Shown here in pieces: positions 1-5,824 of a stretch of DNA of 13,182 bases. The notes beneath the pieces were generated by a model that had not been told where the DNA came from, ran no database searches, and saw only the letters and a program-made list of their open reading frames with translations. The position numbers were made by a program, and so were the translations under genes. This DNA comes from JABIDZ01 sp964619405 (GTDB taxonomy: Archaea; Iainarchaeota; Iainarchaeia; Iainarchaeales; JAAZKV01): NCBI GenBank assembly GCA_964619405.1, contig CAZUCF010000019.1, positions 1 through 13,182 on the forward strand, given 5' to 3'. How positions within the stretch are numbered: position 1 is the first letter of the stretch; each line of letters begins with the position of its first letter.

Positions 1-634
1 TGTCTGCATTAATATCAATACCTGATCCTAAGTTTACATTATAAAATATTGTTTGTTTGGCAACAGAACCAACTAATTCACCAACAGCATATCTGCTTGA
101 ACCAGTAGTGCTATTATATTGTGCATCTATTACTGCATTCAAATCTTCAGATACTGAAGTTGAACTATAAGATGTTGAATCCCATTTAAGCTTTGCAGCC
201 GGTTCGTTAACCAATGAAGGCATTTGAGTGTTTGTTACTTGGATTGCATTTAATCCAGCTTCTTGATTATTAAAATCAAATACTCCTTCAGCTGTTTCTC
301 CAGCACCTGTTGTTACTAATGTTCCACCTACTGTTGCGTTTACTACACAAGCACCGCAACCACCAGCAACAACATCGCCTGCAGCTACGTTTGCTAGTTG
401 TGCTACTTTTGCAGCAATGTTTCCAGCCCACACAACATCTGATACAGCTGCTTGTGAACCTACTATTACATCTACTATTGGTGCACCTGTTGAACTAACT
501 ATGTGACTTTTTTCTAAGCCAGATAGTCCACCAGAGACCATGTTTGCAGCAGATACTACCGGAGCCAATGCTGAACCTACTAGTGCAGCACCTATTCCGA
601 GAGCAACTACTTTTTTTATATTTAATCCTTTCAT
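1..634 (-). CDS. S-layer protein, N-terminal part (3' end outside window)
   Basis: Partial gene; the 211 visible residues are the N-terminus of a surface-layer protein that would form the paracrystalline cell coat. Residues 1-29 are a Sec-type signal peptide: KK at 7-8, a hydrophobic core rich in Ala, Gly and Val, and a likely cleavage site after VVSA. Next come the segments APIVDVIVGS (51-60) and AAVSDVVWAGNIAAKVAQLA (62-81), which I recognise from the N-terminal domain of methanococcal-type archaeal S-layer proteins (S_layer_N family). Two cysteines lie in GGCGAC (91-96), and Asn-Ser-Thr at 174-176 is a possible N-glycosylation sequon. The ATG at 634 is fixed by a strong Shine-Dalgarno site seven bases upstream and by the signal peptide. 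Codons are richer in GCA/GCT and GGT/GGA than in neighbouring genes, as expected for a very abundant protein. The family call is firm; the rest of the protein cannot be seen. Confidence 0.88.
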   Translation of the reverse strand, partial: MKGLNIKKVVALGIGAALVGSALAPVVSAANMVSGGLSGLEKSHIVSSTGAPIVDVIVGSQAAVSDVVWAGNIAAKVAQLANVAAGDVVAGGCGACVVNATVGGTLVTTGAGETAEGVFDFNNQEAGLNAIQVTNTQMPSLVNEPAAKLKWDSTSYSSTSVSEDLNAVIDAQYNSTTGSSRYAVGELVGSVAKQTIFYNVNLGSGIDINAD

Positions 635-641
635 TTATTAG

Positions 642-648
642 TCACCTC
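642..648 (-). promoter_or_regulatory. Strong Shine-Dalgarno site of the S-layer gene
   Basis: On the minus strand this reads GAGGTGA, seven bases before the ATG at 634. It matches the complement of the archaeal 16S rRNA 3' end and is the best ribosome binding site in the window. It contrasts with the leaderless starts of several other genes and fits high expression. Confidence 0.75.
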
Positions 649-734
649 ATTTTTGACAAAAACTATTTTTCCATTGCTCTAATCGAAAAGGTTTTTCTAT
701 TAAGGCAAGGAAACTTATTACTTTAATAAAATTT

Positions 735-746
735 GTATTTAAATAC
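735..746 (-). promoter_or_regulatory. TATA box of the S-layer gene (palindromic)
   Basis: A perfect 12-base palindrome, GTATTTAAATAC, containing the archaeal TATA consensus TTTAAATA. With a start site about 26 bases downstream, the transcript would begin near 715 and carry a leader of about 80 nt before the ATG at 634. The surrounding gap 635-902 holds only this promoter and leader; I see no RNA gene or small coding region in it. Confidence 0.55.
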
Positions 747-902
747 CTTACTGTTTGCTAGTAAAAACCCTTGAAAACCACTCAAAAACAAGGCAAATTT
801 TAATACAATGTGTGAAAGTGATTACGACAATTGCCAACAAGGTTTTTTTTTATTGTTAATATCAATTATAATGCCCACAATTAAGAATTTGGTTAATATT
901 GT

Positions 903-1268
903 TTAATCATTTTTAATCGTTTTTTTGTTGTTAGAAAAATGTTTTTTGTAATATGACGAAATGAATTTGAATGGTTCTGCTTTTGGAGAAGGAATTGATT
1001 GTATAATACGAAAAGCACTTTTTGTGTCCACACAATCAGTTTTTCTTAATTTTCCATCTTCAGCAATTAGTTTCAACTGTACACAAAACGTGTACAGTTC
1101 AATTTGTGAAGATTCTTTTTCTCTTATTTTAAGCATATTCCAATAATTTCTTGGATTTTCACTATCAGTCAATGCTCCAATAATATCAATAATCGAAAAA
1201 TACCATTCTTCTTTAAACCATTTTTTTCGAATCTTTTTTTCTTGGAATAATGCTATTGATTCATTCAT
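903..1268 (-). CDS. Truncated BRO-N domain (prophage antirepressor-like) protein
   Basis: A 121-residue protein that is almost entirely one BRO-N domain, the DNA-binding module of phage and viral antirepressors that also occurs in cellular archaeal and bacterial genes. Recognisable blocks are the start IALFQEKKIRKKW (5-17), WYFSIIDIIGALTDSENPRNYW (22-43, two aromatic-flanked conserved segments), KLIAEDGKLRKTDCVDT (66-82) and the hallmark SIPSPKAEPFK (91-101). In full-length relatives the hallmark is followed by a WLA-type continuation and a second half of 100 or more residues. Here it runs directly into a Lys/Asn-rich tail and a stop, and the other two frames do not restore the missing part. 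It is therefore either a minimal stand-alone domain or the remnant of a mobile-element gene. It has its own leaderless-type promoter and a palindrome between TATA box and start codon, so it may still be expressed and self-regulated. Confidence 0.75.
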   Translation of the reverse strand: MNESIALFQEKKIRKKWFKEEWYFSIIDIIGALTDSENPRNYWNMLKIREKESSQIELYTFCVQLKLIAEDGKLRKTDCVDTKSAFRIIQSIPSPKAEPFKFISSYYKKHFSNNKKTIKND

Positions 1269-1271
1269 GAC

Positions 1272-1283
1272 AATGTTAACATT
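1272..1283. promoter_or_regulatory. 12-bp palindrome, possible operator of the BRO-N gene
   Basis: AATGTTAACATT is a perfect palindrome lying between the TATA box (1289-1297) and the ATG at 1268. A protein bound there would block RNA polymerase, so it is a good candidate operator, possibly for the BRO-N protein itself. AT-rich DNA gives short palindromes by chance, so this remains a guess based on position. Confidence 0.35.
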
Positions 1284-1288
1284 AGAGT

Positions 1289-1297
1289 GTATAAAAA
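1289..1297 (-). promoter_or_regulatory. TATA box of the BRO-N gene
   Basis: The minus strand reads TTTTTATAC. Its centre lies about 25 bases before the ATG at 1268, which places transcription start at or next to the start codon, so the mRNA would be leaderless. Confidence 0.5.
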
Positions 1298-1336
1298 CAT
1301 TTTGTAGGTTCTATGCCAAAGTTATTTACAAATCTT

Positions 1337-1972
1337 TTATTTGTATGCTTCCCTGTAAAACTTTTCTAATTCTTCTTGGTTCAAGTGTTCAGTGAAAAAA
1401 GCAGCGTATTTTTGGAATATTTCTGATAATTCAACTAGCCCCTCTTGGAACTCGAATTGATTCATTTCTATTTTACTTGGTTTTATTACTTCTATGCTCG
1501 TTGGCCCGTAATAGAACAAGAATTTTACCATTGATGGAAAGTTTCTAACAGACAAATTAACTTCTAGGTATGTTGAGAATAAATCGTCTTCTTCTATTGG
1601 TTCTGCTTCTTCTATATCATAAATAGTAAATTCTTTTTCTTTTTTTAGTGCTTCAATAATTTTTTTCAAATGTTTTTTTAAAAGAGTTTTTTCTATTGCC
1701 CTGAATTCTATTATTGCTCTTACTCTTATTTTGAAAGCGTCTTTTTCAGCAATTTTTTTTCGCTCAGCAATTTTTTCTATTATCCCTTGTCTCAAACAGT
1801 ATTTTGTTGGGTAACCTTGTTTTTGTATTAAATCAAGTTTTAACATCATTTTTAGTTCTTGGGTTAACCTGTCATACGGAATATTTAATTGTTTGTTTAG
1901 TTCTTCCTCTGTTTTTGGTTCATTTAATAATAATAAAGCAATTTTTTTTTGTTCGTTCGAAAAAGAAACCAT
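1337..1972 (-). CDS. Winged-helix-like protein of unknown function (DPANN-type)
   Basis: A 211-residue soluble protein. Residues 5-62 look like a winged helix-turn-helix: helices at 5-16 and 21-28, a likely recognition helix in YDRLTQELKMMLKLDLI (33-49), and a wing around KQGYPTKYCL (51-60). The rest is a charged helix (65-112) followed by an alpha/beta part with conserved-looking acidic and aromatic blocks: FTIYDIEEAEPIEEDDLFS (115-133), FLFYYGPTSIEVIKPSKIE (151-169), and a final long helix. I recall similar two-part proteins as conserved hypotheticals in DPANN genomes but know no assigned role; the wHTH suggests DNA binding or a scaffold. There is no signal peptide or membrane segment. The start is supported by a GGTGAG ribosome site seven bases upstream. 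Confidence 0.6.
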   Translation of the reverse strand: MVSFSNEQKKIALLLLNEPKTEEELNKQLNIPYDRLTQELKMMLKLDLIQKQGYPTKYCLRQGIIEKIAERKKIAEKDAFKIRVRAIIEFRAIEKTLLKKHLKKIIEALKKEKEFTIYDIEEAEPIEEDDLFSTYLEVNLSVRNFPSMVKFLFYYGPTSIEVIKPSKIEMNQFEFQEGLVELSEIFQKYAAFFTEHLNQEELEKFYREAYK

Positions 1973-1979
1973 TTTTTAG

Positions 1980-1985
1980 CTCACC
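1980..1985 (-). promoter_or_regulatory. Shine-Dalgarno site of the winged-helix gene
   Basis: The minus strand reads GGTGAG, seven bases before the ATG at 1972. A TTTTAAAA stretch at 2010-2017 could be the TATA box, which would give a leader of about 15 nt beginning just before this site. Confidence 0.45.
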
Positions 1986-2040
1986 ACTATGTAATGGATT
2001 AATAGTTTGTTTTAAAATGCTTACTAAAACAAAAAAACTC

Positions 2041-2068
2041 TTTTTTTTATTTAAAAAAATTTTTTTAA
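2041..2068 (-). terminator. Oligo-T/oligo-A tract, likely archaeal-type terminator
   Basis: Downstream of the transglutaminase-like gene (stop at 2111) the minus strand runs through oligo-T. It includes a perfect palindrome of seven A followed by seven T at 2053-2066, flanked by TT and AA. Archaeal RNA polymerase terminates at oligo-T runs without needing a hairpin. A 7-bp inverted repeat, CAATAAT-CC-ATTATTG, overlaps the stop codon at 2101-2116. Confidence 0.4.
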
Positions 2069-2110
2069 TACAAAATTTTAATAAAATTGTTTTCCAAAAT
2101 CAATAATCCA

Positions 2111-3277
2111 TTATTGTATTAATAATTGCAAAGACTCTTTTTTTTCGTGTAATTGTTTTTTAAATTCAGAGTAATTGTTCCAATGGTCATTAGAGTAGAG
2201 AAAATAATCGTCATCAGTTATTACAACACTTATGAATGAATCACTTTTTTTAAAATCAATCAAGTTAATATTTGAATCAGAATTTATTTTTCCTAAATAG
2301 AAACCGTTTTGTGGTTCTATTATTGGAGCATTATTTAATTCGTTTAAATCACTAATACTAATAATTTTTTGTTTTGCGAAGGCTATTACACAATGCCCAT
2401 TCACTTTTTGGCTTTGCAAGTCATAAATATTACCACAAACTATTGTGGGGTAAAAATAATTTTTTTCTAGAAAAACTTTTTTCGCATTCTCAAAGTACCA
2501 TGTGCTTGAATTGTTTAACCAATACTTTTCTTTCCCATGAACCCAAGTAAACAAAACAATTTCTTTTTTTTGTTCAACACAATTAGCAATTAGTGAATTG
2601 TACTCTGCTTTAAACATTAATGCAAAGTCTTCACAGTCACCACCCTTGTTAGAAACAAATTGTTCTATGCTTTGTAGTTTGTCAAACGAATTAGATGTAA
2701 TGTCATCATCCTTGTAAAAAAAATTATTGAATTCAGAATTAATTAAATCAAAGCAAGCAATATTTATTTCACAAGAATCTTTTTTTTGGGTAAGACAATT
2801 TGTTTTCAGATTCAATAAAATGTTTCTTTGTTTTTCTGATAAAGTAGAATTTGTTTTGAACCATTCCATTGAGTCTTGTATTTCTTTTTCGTATGAATCA
2901 ATTTTTTGTATTGTTGAATCAACTTCTTCTTTCAACAAAAAATAATCTTGGTTTAATTGGTTTTTTGTTATTTCTAAATCATTATAATTAATTGTTAATT
3001 GTTCCAAATTTAATTGCAAAATATTTTTCTCATTTTCTAATTCAAAAATATTTTTTTCTAAAGAATTAATTTCTTTTTCAAAAAAATTTATTTCTTGTGA
3101 TGTTTTTGATTGATATTCTGAAAAGTTTTTTTCTAATAATTCTTTTTGTTGTGACACAAAAAAAATGTTAATTAATAAAAAAATAATTATTATAACAAAC
3201 AAGAAAATAATAATTGGCGACTTGCTTTTGTTAAAAGTTGGTTTAATATTATTATCTTGTAATTTGTTTTTTCGCAT
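2111..3277 (-). CDS. Membrane-anchored coiled-coil protein with transglutaminase-like cysteine domain
   Basis: A 388-residue protein. Residues 1-20 are polar and basic, 21-41 form one transmembrane anchor (PIIIFLFVIIIIFLLINIFF), and about 43-135 are a heptad-rich coiled coil. The C-terminal half, about 145-360, resembles the transglutaminase-like/papain-fold superfamily. Cys215 in KGGDCEDFALMFKAEYN is the likely nucleophile, since GGDCED is the hallmark, and His295 in NGHCVIAF the likely catalytic His. Glu321 in IIEPQNG sits where the third residue, usually Asp, is expected. With a basic N-terminus inside the cell, the coiled coil and enzyme domain would face outward. Such domains act as cysteine proteases, cross-linkers or amidases; the substrate is unknown, and the nearby S-layer protein is only a guess. 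Several more cysteines (161, 169, 175, 233, 281, 296) could form disulfides outside the cell. It diverges from the BofA-like gene across a shared promoter. Confidence 0.7.
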   Translation of the reverse strand: MRKNKLQDNNIKPTFNKSKSPIIIFLFVIIIIFLLINIFFVSQQKELLEKNFSEYQSKTSQEINFFEKEINSLEKNIFELENEKNILQLNLEQLTINYNDLEITKNQLNQDYFLLKEEVDSTIQKIDSYEKEIQDSMEWFKTNSTLSEKQRNILLNLKTNCLTQKKDSCEINIACFDLINSEFNNFFYKDDDITSNSFDKLQSIEQFVSNKGGDCEDFALMFKAEYNSLIANCVEQKKEIVLFTWVHGKEKYWLNNSSTWYFENAKKVFLEKNYFYPTIVCGNIYDLQSQKVNGHCVIAFAKQKIISISDLNELNNAPIIEPQNGFYLGKINSDSNINLIDFKKSDSFISVVITDDDYFLYSNDHWNNYSEFKKQLHEKKESLQLLIQ

Positions 3278-3296
3278 AAAAATATTACAGGAAAAG

Positions 3297-3306
3297 AATA
3301 TATAAT
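3297..3306. promoter_or_regulatory. Shared TATA box between divergent genes
   Basis: AATATATAAT on the plus strand reads ATTATATATT on the minus strand, so it looks like a TATA box in both directions. Its centre is about 24 bases from the minus-strand ATG at 3277 and about 27 bases from the plus-strand ATG at 3328. Both distances suit leaderless transcription. No second TATA-like site is evident in the gap. Confidence 0.5.
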
Positions 3307-3327
3307 CTTTTTTACATTATTATGTTT

Positions 3328-3666
3328 ATGAATTTAATTTTATTGTTAAATTTCTTTTTACAGGGTTTCGCAGGAGACATTGATTTTAATACTCCAGTTG
3401 TTGAAGAAGTAGCATCATTCTTACCTAATTCACCATTATTCATAATAATAGGCATAATTCTCATAGCTATAACAATATTCATAATTTTTTTTCTAAAAAA
3501 ATTTATTATTAACTCTGTTTTGGGTTTAGCAATATGGGGCACAGCTGTTTTCATTCTTAATATTGAATTACCTTTTATCCCATCATTAGTTGTTTCAATA
3601 ATAATAGGCCCTGCTGGGATAGGAACAATGTTATTGCTCAATGCGTTTGGATTGCTAGCAATATAG
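3328..3666 (+). CDS. BofA-like small integral membrane protein
   Basis: A hydrophobic protein of 112 residues from the chosen start. Predicted membrane segments are at about 1-14, 36-56, 61-79 and 84-110. The C-terminal half, from LKKFIINSVLGLAIWG (56-71) through LNIELPFIPSLVVSIIIGPAGIGTML (77-102), has the layout of the BofA family: a helix with N-S-x-x-G, an Asn-ended second helix, then a helix with G-x-x-G-x-G and final leucines. In Bacillus, BofA restrains the intramembrane protease SpoIVFB. Archaea do not sporulate, so the archaeal role is unknown, possibly control of a membrane protease. The ATG at 3328 is preferred over one two codons upstream (3322) because it lies at the leaderless distance from the TATA element at 3297-3306. 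The family call rests on motif pattern only. Confidence 0.6.
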   Translation: MNLILLLNFFLQGFAGDIDFNTPVVEEVASFLPNSPLFIIIGIILIAITIFIIFFLKKFIINSVLGLAIWGTAVFILNIELPFIPSLVVSIIIGPAGIGTMLLLNAFGLLAI

Positions 3667-3673
3667 CAAACCC

Positions 3674-3681
3674 ATATAAAC
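3674..3681 (+). promoter_or_regulatory. TATA box of the toxin-antitoxin/UDG operon
   Basis: ATATAAAC is centred about 26 bases before the ATG at 3703, so the first gene would be leaderless. A second AT repeat (TATATATATATA, about 3683-3694) lies too close to the ATG to be the main TATA box for this start. Confidence 0.5.
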
Positions 3682-3702
3682 TTATATATATATAGTATTA
3701 TT

Positions 3703-3963
3703 ATGGATTCAAAAACAATTTTGCATTACCCAAGATTAGATACTGTTTTGATGGTTGAAGAACACCTTAGAAAAAACAATGAAGAAAAAAGCACGAATAA
3801 TTTGTTTAGAACATTACCAAAACAAGTTCAATACCAAACACTCAAAGTAATCCTTGATTATTTAGAACAATCAAATAAAATTGTTTATTCTAAAGGAAAA
3901 ATTGTTTGGATTGGTTCAAACAAAAAATTAGATAAATTAATTAAAAATGGAAATGAATATTGA
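3703..3963 (+). CDS. Winged-helix antitoxin-like protein
   Basis: An 86-residue protein. The N-terminal stretch ILHYPRLDTVLMVEEHL (6-22), the central LPKQVQYQTLKVILDYLEQS (38-57) and the wing-like KIVYSKGKIVWI (59-70) match a small winged-helix family that I recognise from archaeal genomes, where it usually precedes a RelE-like gene. The likely role is to bind and neutralise the toxin encoded next and to repress the operon; this is inferred from the arrangement, not from a catalytic motif. Its stop codon shares one base with the next start (TGATG at 3961-3965), so the two genes are translationally coupled. Confidence 0.6.
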   Translation: MDSKTILHYPRLDTVLMVEEHLRKNNEEKSTNNLFRTLPKQVQYQTLKVILDYLEQSNKIVYSKGKIVWIGSNKKLDKLIKNGNEY

Positions 3964-4307
3964 TGTTTAAAGTAATCGGTTCAGATGAGTTCAATAAATC
4001 TTTTGAAAAAATAAAAGAAAATGCTAAAAAAGGGAACGGAGAAAATATTTTTTTACAAAAACTAATAGAAAAAGGAATTGAAAAATTAAAATATTCTTTT
4101 AAATACGGAGATCACATTCCAAAAAAACAAATACCAAAAGAATATTTCAAAAATTATGGCATAGAAAATCTTTGGAAGTTAAATCTAAATAATTTTTGGA
4201 GAATGATTTATACTGTTCGGGGAAACGAGATAGAAGTAATATCAATTATACTTGAAGTATTATACCACAAAGAATATGACAAAAAGTTTGGTTATAAAAC
4301 GAGTTGA
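3963..4307 (+). CDS. RelE/ParE-like toxin
   Basis: A 114-residue basic protein. The C-terminal half has the RelE/ParE layout: YGIENLWKLNLNNFWRMIYT (65-84), where the W-R-M-I-Y block corresponds to the common R-[LI]-[IV]-Y strand, followed by VRGNEIEVISIILEVLYHKEYDKKFGY. Arg80, Tyr83, Arg86, His102 and Tyr105 are the residues to compare with known toxin active sites. The N-terminal half is helical and Lys-rich, with HIPKKQIPKEY (51-61) as a conserved-looking link. RelE proteins cut mRNA on the ribosome, whereas ParE proteins poison gyrase; sequence alone does not decide which applies. The ATG at 3963 is preferred to a TTG one codon earlier because TGATG overlap is the usual coupling form. The UDG gene starts five bases after the stop, so all three genes probably share one mRNA. 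Confidence 0.65.
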   Translation: MFKVIGSDEFNKSFEKIKENAKKGNGENIFLQKLIEKGIEKLKYSFKYGDHIPKKQIPKEYFKNYGIENLWKLNLNNFWRMIYTVRGNEIEVISIILEVLYHKEYDKKFGYKTS

Positions 4308-4312
4308 ATTAA

Positions 4313-4984
4313 ATGAATATTTTTGATAGCAAAAAACTAGAATTGTTTAGAAAAAATTATTTTGAACACGCTAAAAAACACGCTTTGTTTGAAAATGTTT
4401 TGAAGACTAATGGGAACATTGTTTTTGGCAGGGGGAGCGATTCACCAAGAATAGTTTTTATTGGTGAAGCACCAGGCCAAGACGAAAACAAGCAAGGAAA
4501 ATCTTTTGTTGGTAGGAGTGGGAAATTATTAGATAAGTGGATTAGTTTTCTTGAATTAAAAGAAGAAGAATTTTGTGTTATTAATGTTGTACCAATTATC
4601 CCATTAAATAATGATAATGGTATTAGGGCGCCAAGCGAAGAGGAAATAAAATATTTTTTTCCTTTAACAGAAAAATACTTGTCTTTATTGAATCCAGAAA
4701 TTATTGTTTTATTAGGGAGGAGTGCTGCAAGCATTTTTGATTCTAATTTAAAAGTTGGTGAAACAAAACACACTGGAAAATATAATTTATTTTTTATTTA
4801 CCACCCTTCTTATTATCTTAGGAATGGTGGAAAAGGTTTTGAGGAAACACTAGAAAAATTAAAACTTTTTTTGAATAACAAAAACATTTTAATTGAAAAC
4901 AAAAAAATAGAAAACCTTTTTGAAGATAACAAAAAAAATATTTCAGTAAACAAAAAAAAACAATTTAGTTTGAAAGACTTTTAA
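4313..4984 (+). CDS. udg: Family 4-like uracil-DNA glycosylase without Fe-S cysteines, with C-terminal PIP box
   Basis: A 223-residue enzyme expected to remove uracil from DNA in base excision repair. Family 4 landmarks are present: IVFGRGS (36-42), motif A GEAPGQDENK (51-60) with the nearby GKSFVGRSGKLLD (62-74), INVVPIIPLNN (90-100), IIVLLGRSAA (130-139), and motif B HPSYYLRNGGKG (164-175). The four cysteines that hold the 4Fe-4S cluster in typical family members are all replaced: by alignment to the T. maritima enzyme from memory they fall at His23, Phe26, Ile95 and Phe115. The only cysteine in the protein is Cys88, at a non-cluster position. After about residue 185 comes a Lys/Asn-rich tail not needed for the fold, ending KKKQFSLKDF, which fits a PIP box (Q217, L220, F223) for PCNA binding. 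Loss of the cluster without loss of catalytic motifs suggests an active cluster-free enzyme, not decay. Confidence 0.85.
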   Translation: MNIFDSKKLELFRKNYFEHAKKHALFENVLKTNGNIVFGRGSDSPRIVFIGEAPGQDENKQGKSFVGRSGKLLDKWISFLELKEEEFCVINVVPIIPLNNDNGIRAPSEEEIKYFFPLTEKYLSLLNPEIIVLLGRSAASIFDSNLKVGETKHTGKYNLFFIYHPSYYLRNGGKGFEETLEKLKLFLNNKNILIENKKIENLFEDNKKNISVNKKKQFSLKDF

Positions 4985-4989
4985 AAAAA

Positions 4990-5766
4990 TTATCTCACAT
5001 AAGGTAATTTGTCACACGGCTTGTCTTCTTCTATTGCTTCTAATTGTTGTGTTAGCTCTTTGAAAGCTTTTTCTATTTGCTTTGAATCTTTTTCAATTGT
5101 TTTCATATTTAATTTGAAAGCAAATTTTTTACTTAATAATTCCAAAACTTTTTTAGCACTACTATGATCACCATAAATTAGTTGAGCATTCGTTTCACCC
5201 ATCAAACAAGCTCCTGAAATATTGTGTAATTGCCCCAAACCAACAATCAAACCAGCTGCACCAGAAATCAAACCTTCTTTCTTGTCTTGTTTTGCACCTA
5301 ATTTAACCCAATTAGTAATTGTCTCGTCATCAGTACCAGCAACTATTACCCCAGGTGTTTGGTTAAGTCTTTTATCACCAATATTTAGTCCAGCAAGAGT
5401 AATTATTTCTGTGACACCAGTTGATTTAAAAAAATTCACAAGTGTTTCTGAGAACTCATAGTGTTCATGAGAAGAACCCACTTTGAAATCAAGTGTTGGT
5501 TGTACTGGGCCAGCAACAACAAGAAAATCTTTTTTCTTGTAATTAAAGTGAAATATCTCATTTTTTATTAAACGCATTTTTGAATTTTGTGTGTGAACAC
5601 ACGGAGGAAAAGAATCAGATAATATTTCAGCTATTTTAACTGGTTTTAATTCTTTTAACAAGTAATCAACAGCTATTTTACCAACCAAGCCTATACCAGG
5701 CAAACCAACTATTAGTATTCCATTTTTTATTGAAATTTTTTTCGTGAGCAATATTTTTGTAGGCAT
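4990..5766 (-). CDS. PAC2 family protein (proteasome assembly chaperone-like)
   Basis: A 258-residue soluble protein of the archaeal PAC2 family (COG2047 type). Landmarks are GILIVGLPGIGLVGKIAVDYL (16-36, the glycine-rich start), SDSFPPCVHT (50-59), FLVVAGPVQP (81-90), ITLAGLNIGD (122-131) and SGAAGLIVGLGQLHNISGACLMGET (168-192), followed by a helical tail. Eukaryotic PAC1/PAC2 assist 20S proteasome assembly, and some archaeal relatives bind the 20S particle. The protein ends PYVR, which resembles but does not meet the strict HbYX rule because Tyr is third from the end, so proteasome binding is not shown. It follows aIF2-alpha, as in many archaea. A TATA element at 5787-5796 would allow separate leaderless transcription. 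Its stop is five bases from that of the convergent UDG gene. Confidence 0.85.
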   Translation of the reverse strand: MPTKILLTKKISIKNGILIVGLPGIGLVGKIAVDYLLKELKPVKIAEILSDSFPPCVHTQNSKMRLIKNEIFHFNYKKKDFLVVAGPVQPTLDFKVGSSHEHYEFSETLVNFFKSTGVTEIITLAGLNIGDKRLNQTPGVIVAGTDDETITNWVKLGAKQDKKEGLISGAAGLIVGLGQLHNISGACLMGETNAQLIYGDHSSAKKVLELLSKKFAFKLNMKTIEKDSKQIEKAFKELTQQLEAIEEDKPCDKLPYVR

Positions 5767-5786
5767 AAATTATCAAACCAAAAAAG

Positions 5787-5796
5787 TTAATATAAA
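5787..5796 (-). promoter_or_regulatory. TATA box of the PAC2 gene
   Basis: The minus strand reads TTTATATTAA. It is centred about 26 bases before the ATG at 5766, in the 58-base gap after aIF2-alpha, so PAC2 can be transcribed on its own as a leaderless mRNA as well as by read-through. Confidence 0.5.
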
Positions 5797-5824
5797 TCTA
5801 TCTAAGAAAAAAAATTAAAGGTTT

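Noticed and set aside
310..726. Open plus-strand frames rich in Leu and Gln opposite the S-layer gene
   Set aside because: They are antisense to a clear S-layer coding region with signal peptide and ribosome site; their low-complexity Leu/Gln/His composition is a by-product of Ala/Gly codons on the other strand.
2101..2116. Inverted repeat CAATAAT-CC-ATTATTG as an intrinsic hairpin terminator
   Set aside because: The two-base loop is too small for a stable hairpin, the stem is all A-T apart from its end pair, and it overlaps the stop codon; the oligo-T tract downstream is the better terminator candidate.
4357..4773. Long minus-strand open frame inside the UDG gene
   Set aside because: It lies wholly within the UDG, whose family motifs are unmistakable, and shows no recognisable domain or promoter.
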